A stretch of DNA of 34,759 nucleotides from an uncultured Dorea sp. Lineage in GTDB: Bacteria > Bacillota > Clostridia > Lachnospirales > Lachnospiraceae. Shown here in pieces: positions 32,014-34,759 of the stretch; positions within the stretch are counted from its first letter, which is position 1, and each line of letters begins with the position of its first letter. Location: the NCBI GenBank assembly GCA_934307335.1, contig CAKRCL010000013.1, positions 1 to 34,759 of the forward strand, written 5' to 3'. Below the pieces are notes generated by a model. The model made no database searches. It had not been told where the DNA came from and saw only the letters and a list, made by a program, of their open reading frames with translations. Made by a program: the position numbers and the translations under genes.

Positions 32014-34318
32014 CCAATACAGAGAATTAGAGAGTGGTTACAATTACATAGACAAGACGGGATGCTTACAGAAGGAAATCGAAAGATTTCCTTCTGTTTA
32101 TATAGAGGGTTCTGCCGGATGTGGAAAGACAACTATGATGCGGTTGCTGCTCAAAAAGCATCCGGAAGTAGACTATACAGTACTCTGGATGGATGAGGCA
32201 GATGAAAAAAGTTATACACATTATGTGGATAAGTATGTGGATAAGTGCTCAAAATGCGTGGATAAATACGTGGATAAGCAGGTGGACAACTCAAAATGGC
32301 TGATTTTGGAAAATGTACCGGGGAATTTGTCATCACATACAGCCGGAATCATCCGGCAGTGTATCCGGGGATTGCGAGGACAAGACCGGGTGATTTTGAT
32401 CGGGCGTGACGAGATCCCGTCAGAGCTGCTTGACATATTCTGGAATCGTGAGATGGGACTAGTTACCCAGAACAGTATGTTGTTAAGTCAGGATGAAATA
32501 GAATGTCTGGTAAATCATTATGGAAGCAGTGTATCATCGGAACAGTTATGGCAATATAGCGGAGGCTGGGCCGGTATTGTAGATGTGATATTACGTCTGG
32601 AATCAAAATACGGTGCATGGAATCCGGGCAGCAGCTGGTATGAGCTGAATTGTTACATAAAAGAAATGATATGGGATACTTTGCCGCAGGAAGAAGCAGA
32701 CATTTTATATCTTGCACAGTATGCTCCGTGGATCAATGAAGAGATGTGCGGAGAGATTCTTGGTATCCCTCATGCAGAAGAGATCCTTAGCCGGATGATG
32801 AGAAAAGGAATTCTGTTGCAGAAAGAACAGGATGAAAGATGGACGACGGCACCGATATTCTGTCAGATCGTGGATGCGTCTACAGATGATAAAGAGAGAG
32901 AAATGGAAGCCTTCGGGCGTGGAAGATGGTTCCGTCTGGGAAGCTGGTATGAAAATCACGGTCACAGACTGGAGCAGTTACAGTGTCTGGAGCATTCGAA
33001 AAATGTCAAGGCATATGCGGAGGCGTTGAAGCAGTATTGCCTGGAGCAGATCACGAAAAAGACGGATGCTGCCGCACAATATGACACCGCACAATATAAC
33101 AGTCTGACGCCGGAAGCACGTCTCAATCTGGACTTTGTGCAGCCACAGACTTCGCTGGTACAATGGGTCGAAGAACTCCAACCGGACACCGGAAGACTTC
33201 TTATCTTACAAGGAACAAAGGCAAGCTGTCTGTGCGACATGCGAGATCTGTCCGAACTTTTCGCCTGTGAAAAGCGAAGTGAGAAACAGCTCGCAGAAAA
33301 ATGGAAAGAGTGTCTGGATGATGATGCATGGACATTTTATCGTCTTGCACGGATCGAATATTATCTGGAAACGGACCGTCTAAATGCCGTTTCGGATGAA
33401 GATATACAGCTTCTTAGAAAGACGGAAGATCTGCCAGTTGCATTTCGCCTGAGTGCTTTGTGGCTTCTGATCAGAATACAGCGGTTCGCGTATGATGAAG
33501 AGCGGCAAAAACGACTTGAAAGTCTGGAAGCGAAGCTTGTTTATTCGGAAAATCGTGAGCTGGCAGAGTATGCAAGGGCAGTAGGCGGTCTGAACATTAA
33601 TGCATATGGCGGTCAGGAATATCTTGCGGACTGGCTAAAAAGAACGTTTGCGCTTATAAATGAAGAGGTCACGCAAGAGAATCTTATTCTGTTCTACTGT
33701 CAGGCAAAGGGATATCTGATGATGAATCAGGACGAGAAAGCAAAGCGTATTCTGGAAAAAATGCTTCCGTATCTGAATACACACCGGCGTTCAAGAATCC
33801 ACGCGGAAGTTCTGTTTGAAAAGGCCGTTGCGGAATGGAGTCTGGGGCAGCACGGACAGGCACTCAAAAGCGCGATAGAATCATTTCTTGTCAACGGTAA
33901 GAGCCGATATATCATGTTCTATACAGAATACGGCGTGAACGGACGAGAAGTGCTGGAAGCATACATTGACTGGATGCAACATAATTTCCCGGAAGGGTGG
34001 CATCGCAAGAAAAAGTACAATTATGGAAATGTATTACATATGCCGGAGGCAGATTATCTGGAGACGATCCTGCGCAAGACCAAAAAGGAAGTCCGTAACA
34101 TGCAGAAAAATCCGGAATATCAGAAAGAAGAGCACCTTACGATGACCGAGACAGTGATTCTTCAGTACCTCGCACAAGGCCTTACGAATGACCAAATCTG
34201 CAAGGAAATGAACCTCAAACTTCCAACAGTAAAAGGACACATTTATAACATTTATAAAAAAATGAATGTAAAAAACAGAGTACAGGCTGTCAGGAAGTGG
34301 AATGAAGAGAAAAAATAA
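32006..34318 (+). CDS. ATPase/LuxR-type transcriptional regulator (LAL/MalT-like)
   Basis: 770 residues from ATG 32006, which overlaps the PqqD-like stop and follows GGGGA (31996-32000); ATG 31994 is the alternative. Layout: Walker A GSAGCGKTT (residues 35-43), DRVILIGRDEIP as the sensor-type strand, a winged-helix-like region (LSRMMRKGILLQK), helical repeats of TPR type through ~330-690, and a C-terminal LuxR/GerE HTH (~711-766: LTMTETVILQYLAQGLTNDQ and TVKGHIYNIYKKMNV). This is the STAND-type LAL/MalT plan, where a small signal triggers ATP-dependent oligomerisation. Odd: residues 74-95 are a VDKYVDK-like repeat not expected in the NTPase, and its DNA contains several DnaA-box-like sites. 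It probably controls neighbouring genes; a dyad lies ahead of the next gene. Confidence 0.88.
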   Translation: MYNQYRELESGYNYIDKTGCLQKEIERFPSVYIEGSAGCGKTTMMRLLLKKHPEVDYTVLWMDEADEKSYTHYVDKYVDKCSKCVDKYVDKQVDNSKWLILENVPGNLSSHTAGIIRQCIRGLRGQDRVILIGRDEIPSELLDIFWNREMGLVTQNSMLLSQDEIECLVNHYGSSVSSEQLWQYSGGWAGIVDVILRLESKYGAWNPGSSWYELNCYIKEMIWDTLPQEEADILYLAQYAPWINEEMCGEILGIPHAEEILSRMMRKGILLQKEQDERWTTAPIFCQIVDASTDDKEREMEAFGRGRWFRLGSWYENHGHRLEQLQCLEHSKNVKAYAEALKQYCLEQITKKTDAAAQYDTAQYNSLTPEARLNLDFVQPQTSLVQWVEELQPDTGRLLILQGTKASCLCDMRDLSELFACEKRSEKQLAEKWKECLDDDAWTFYRLARIEYYLETDRLNAVSDEDIQLLRKTEDLPVAFRLSALWLLIRIQRFAYDEERQKRLESLEAKLVYSENRELAEYARAVGGLNINAYGGQEYLADWLKRTFALINEEVTQENLILFYCQAKGYLMMNQDEKAKRILEKMLPYLNTHRRSRIHAEVLFEKAVAEWSLGQHGQALKSAIESFLVNGKSRYIMFYTEYGVNGREVLEAYIDWMQHNFPEGWHRKKKYNYGNVLHMPEADYLETILRKTKKEVRNMQKNPEYQKEEHLTMTETVILQYLAQGLTNDQICKEMNLKLPTVKGHIYNIYKKMNVKNRVQAVRKWNEEKK
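32224..32289 (-). repeat. Row of DnaA-box-like 9-mers inside the regulator gene
   Basis: TGTGGATAA (complement TTATCCACA, the consensus DnaA box) at 32224 and 32236; CGTGGATAA (one mismatch) at 32257 and 32269; GGTGGACAA (two mismatches) at 32281. Spacing is 12, 21, 12 and 12 bp, all in the same orientation. The sequence also encodes five Val-Asp-Lys/Asn units, so protein repetition may be the cause. Confidence 0.6.
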
Positions 34319-34333
34319 GAAATGTCGAAAAAA

Positions 34334-34388
34334 TATGCGTAAAAACAATACTTTAGTATGGTGCGAAAATACGCATAAGAGATATAAT
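34334..34388 (+). promoter_or_regulatory. Dyad operator candidate and -10 ahead of the last gene
   Basis: TATGCGTA (34334-34341) and TACGCATA (34370-34377) are perfect inverted copies 28 bp apart, enclosing a small ATACT/AGTAT hairpin (34349-34360 region). TATAAT follows at 34383-34388. There is no -35 at the right distance, where the dyad sits instead. This fits activation by a DNA-binding regulator such as the LuxR-type protein encoded just upstream. Confidence 0.5.
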
Positions 34389-34451
34389 AAAATGGATTTT
34401 GAAAAATATTTGGGAATCATGACTACATTTCCGAATGAAAGAAGGACAACA

Positions 34452-34759
34452 ATGAACTCTGGAAAAAGAAAAAAAAGAAACATGATCACCATAACGCTTG
34501 GCGTAGTATTGGTATTATTGATAATCCTGCTGGTAGTTCTGGCAGGTCACAAAAGAAGCCTGGCAAAACAGGAAGCAGCAAAGAAGGCAGAAGCGAAAGC
34601 AGAAAAAGGTCTGGAGCTTCCGTATCAGTTCGACGACGGCAAACTGGAAATGAAATCTATATTCAGCTATGCCGGTCCGAACCCGGACAACAACGCAGAG
34701 GAAGGCGACAACATAGCAGCAATTCAGATGACGAACTGCTCAGACACCTACCTCGCATC
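34452..34759 (+). CDS. Membrane-anchored extracytoplasmic protein (3' end outside the window)
   Basis: The frame is open from ATG 34452 to the window edge (102 codons). GAAAGAAGGA lies 5-14 bases upstream. A short basic head (NSGKRKKRN) precedes one membrane helix (~12-34: ITITLGVVLVLLIILLVVLAG), then a basic Ala/Lys/Glu-rich coil (KQEAAKKAEAKAEKG). The start of a folded domain follows (LPYQFDDGKLEMKSIFSYAG, with EEGDNIAAIQMTNCSD). This indicates a single-pass protein with its bulk outside the cell. I do not recognise the family from the visible part. It is preceded by a dyad and a -10, and follows the LuxR-type regulator after 133 bases. Confidence 0.8.
   Translation, partial: MNSGKRKKRNMITITLGVVLVLLIILLVVLAGHKRSLAKQEAAKKAEAKAEKGLELPYQFDDGKLEMKSIFSYAGPNPDNNAEEGDNIAAIQMTNCSDTYLA

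Overview
The window reads as the chromosome of a low-to-moderate-GC Gram-positive anaerobe, most likely a Lachnospiraceae (Dorea/Blautia/Mediterraneibacter-like; genus not resolved). The pointers are a clostridial-type seryl-tRNA synthetase followed by a DUF3881-family gene, AGGAGG-type ribosome binding sites throughout, and a surface protein with a KTGD sortase-type anchor. All identifications rest on reading motifs by eye; no database search was run.

Layout. (1) 1-2245: the 3' part of serS, a DUF3881-family gene and a terminator. (2) 2246-3505: a 1.3-kb stretch without a normal gene. It holds a cluster of long inverted repeats, a near-consensus promoter, a 0.7-kb transcribed-looking segment with a 29-codon ORF, a strong terminator, and a second promoter leading into the next operon. 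(3) 3506-24194: a one-strand exopolysaccharide/capsule-type cluster. It starts with two host-like genes, a PglF/CapD-type 4,6-dehydratase and a phosphoglycosyl transferase fused to a GT4 glycosyltransferase. An AT-rich, serotype-like block follows: an EpsG/Wzy-type polymerase, GT2, GT32, GT4 and GT14 glycosyltransferases, a pyruvyl transferase, two hexapeptide acyltransferases and a Wzx-type flippase. A decayed and truncated IS3-family element sits between the flippase/acyltransferase end and three last glycosyltransferases. (4) 24195-24577: terminators, including a perfect 42-bp palindrome. (5) 24578-27220, minus strand: a large sortase-anchored surface protein with an acidic low-complexity insert and Pro-Gly-Thr-Asp-Lys repeats. 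(6) 27439-34759, plus strand: an NTP_transf_5-type nucleotidyltransferase, a secreted protein with about 116-residue repeats, a small PqqD-like protein, an overlapping ATPase/LuxR-type regulator, and the start of a membrane-anchored protein.

How the parts fit. The dehydratase makes a 4-keto-6-deoxy sugar nucleotide. The fused enzyme would load the first sugar phosphate on undecaprenyl phosphate and probably add the second sugar. The glycosyltransferases build the repeat unit, the pyruvyl and acyl transferases decorate it, the flippase exports it and the EpsG-type protein polymerises it. No chain-length regulator or tyrosine kinase is visible in the window. The right-hand module (nucleotidyltransferase, PqqD-like, signal-dependent regulator, repeat proteins) is the least conventional part and the best candidate for an undescribed system, together with the structured intergenic region at 2.2-3.3 kb.
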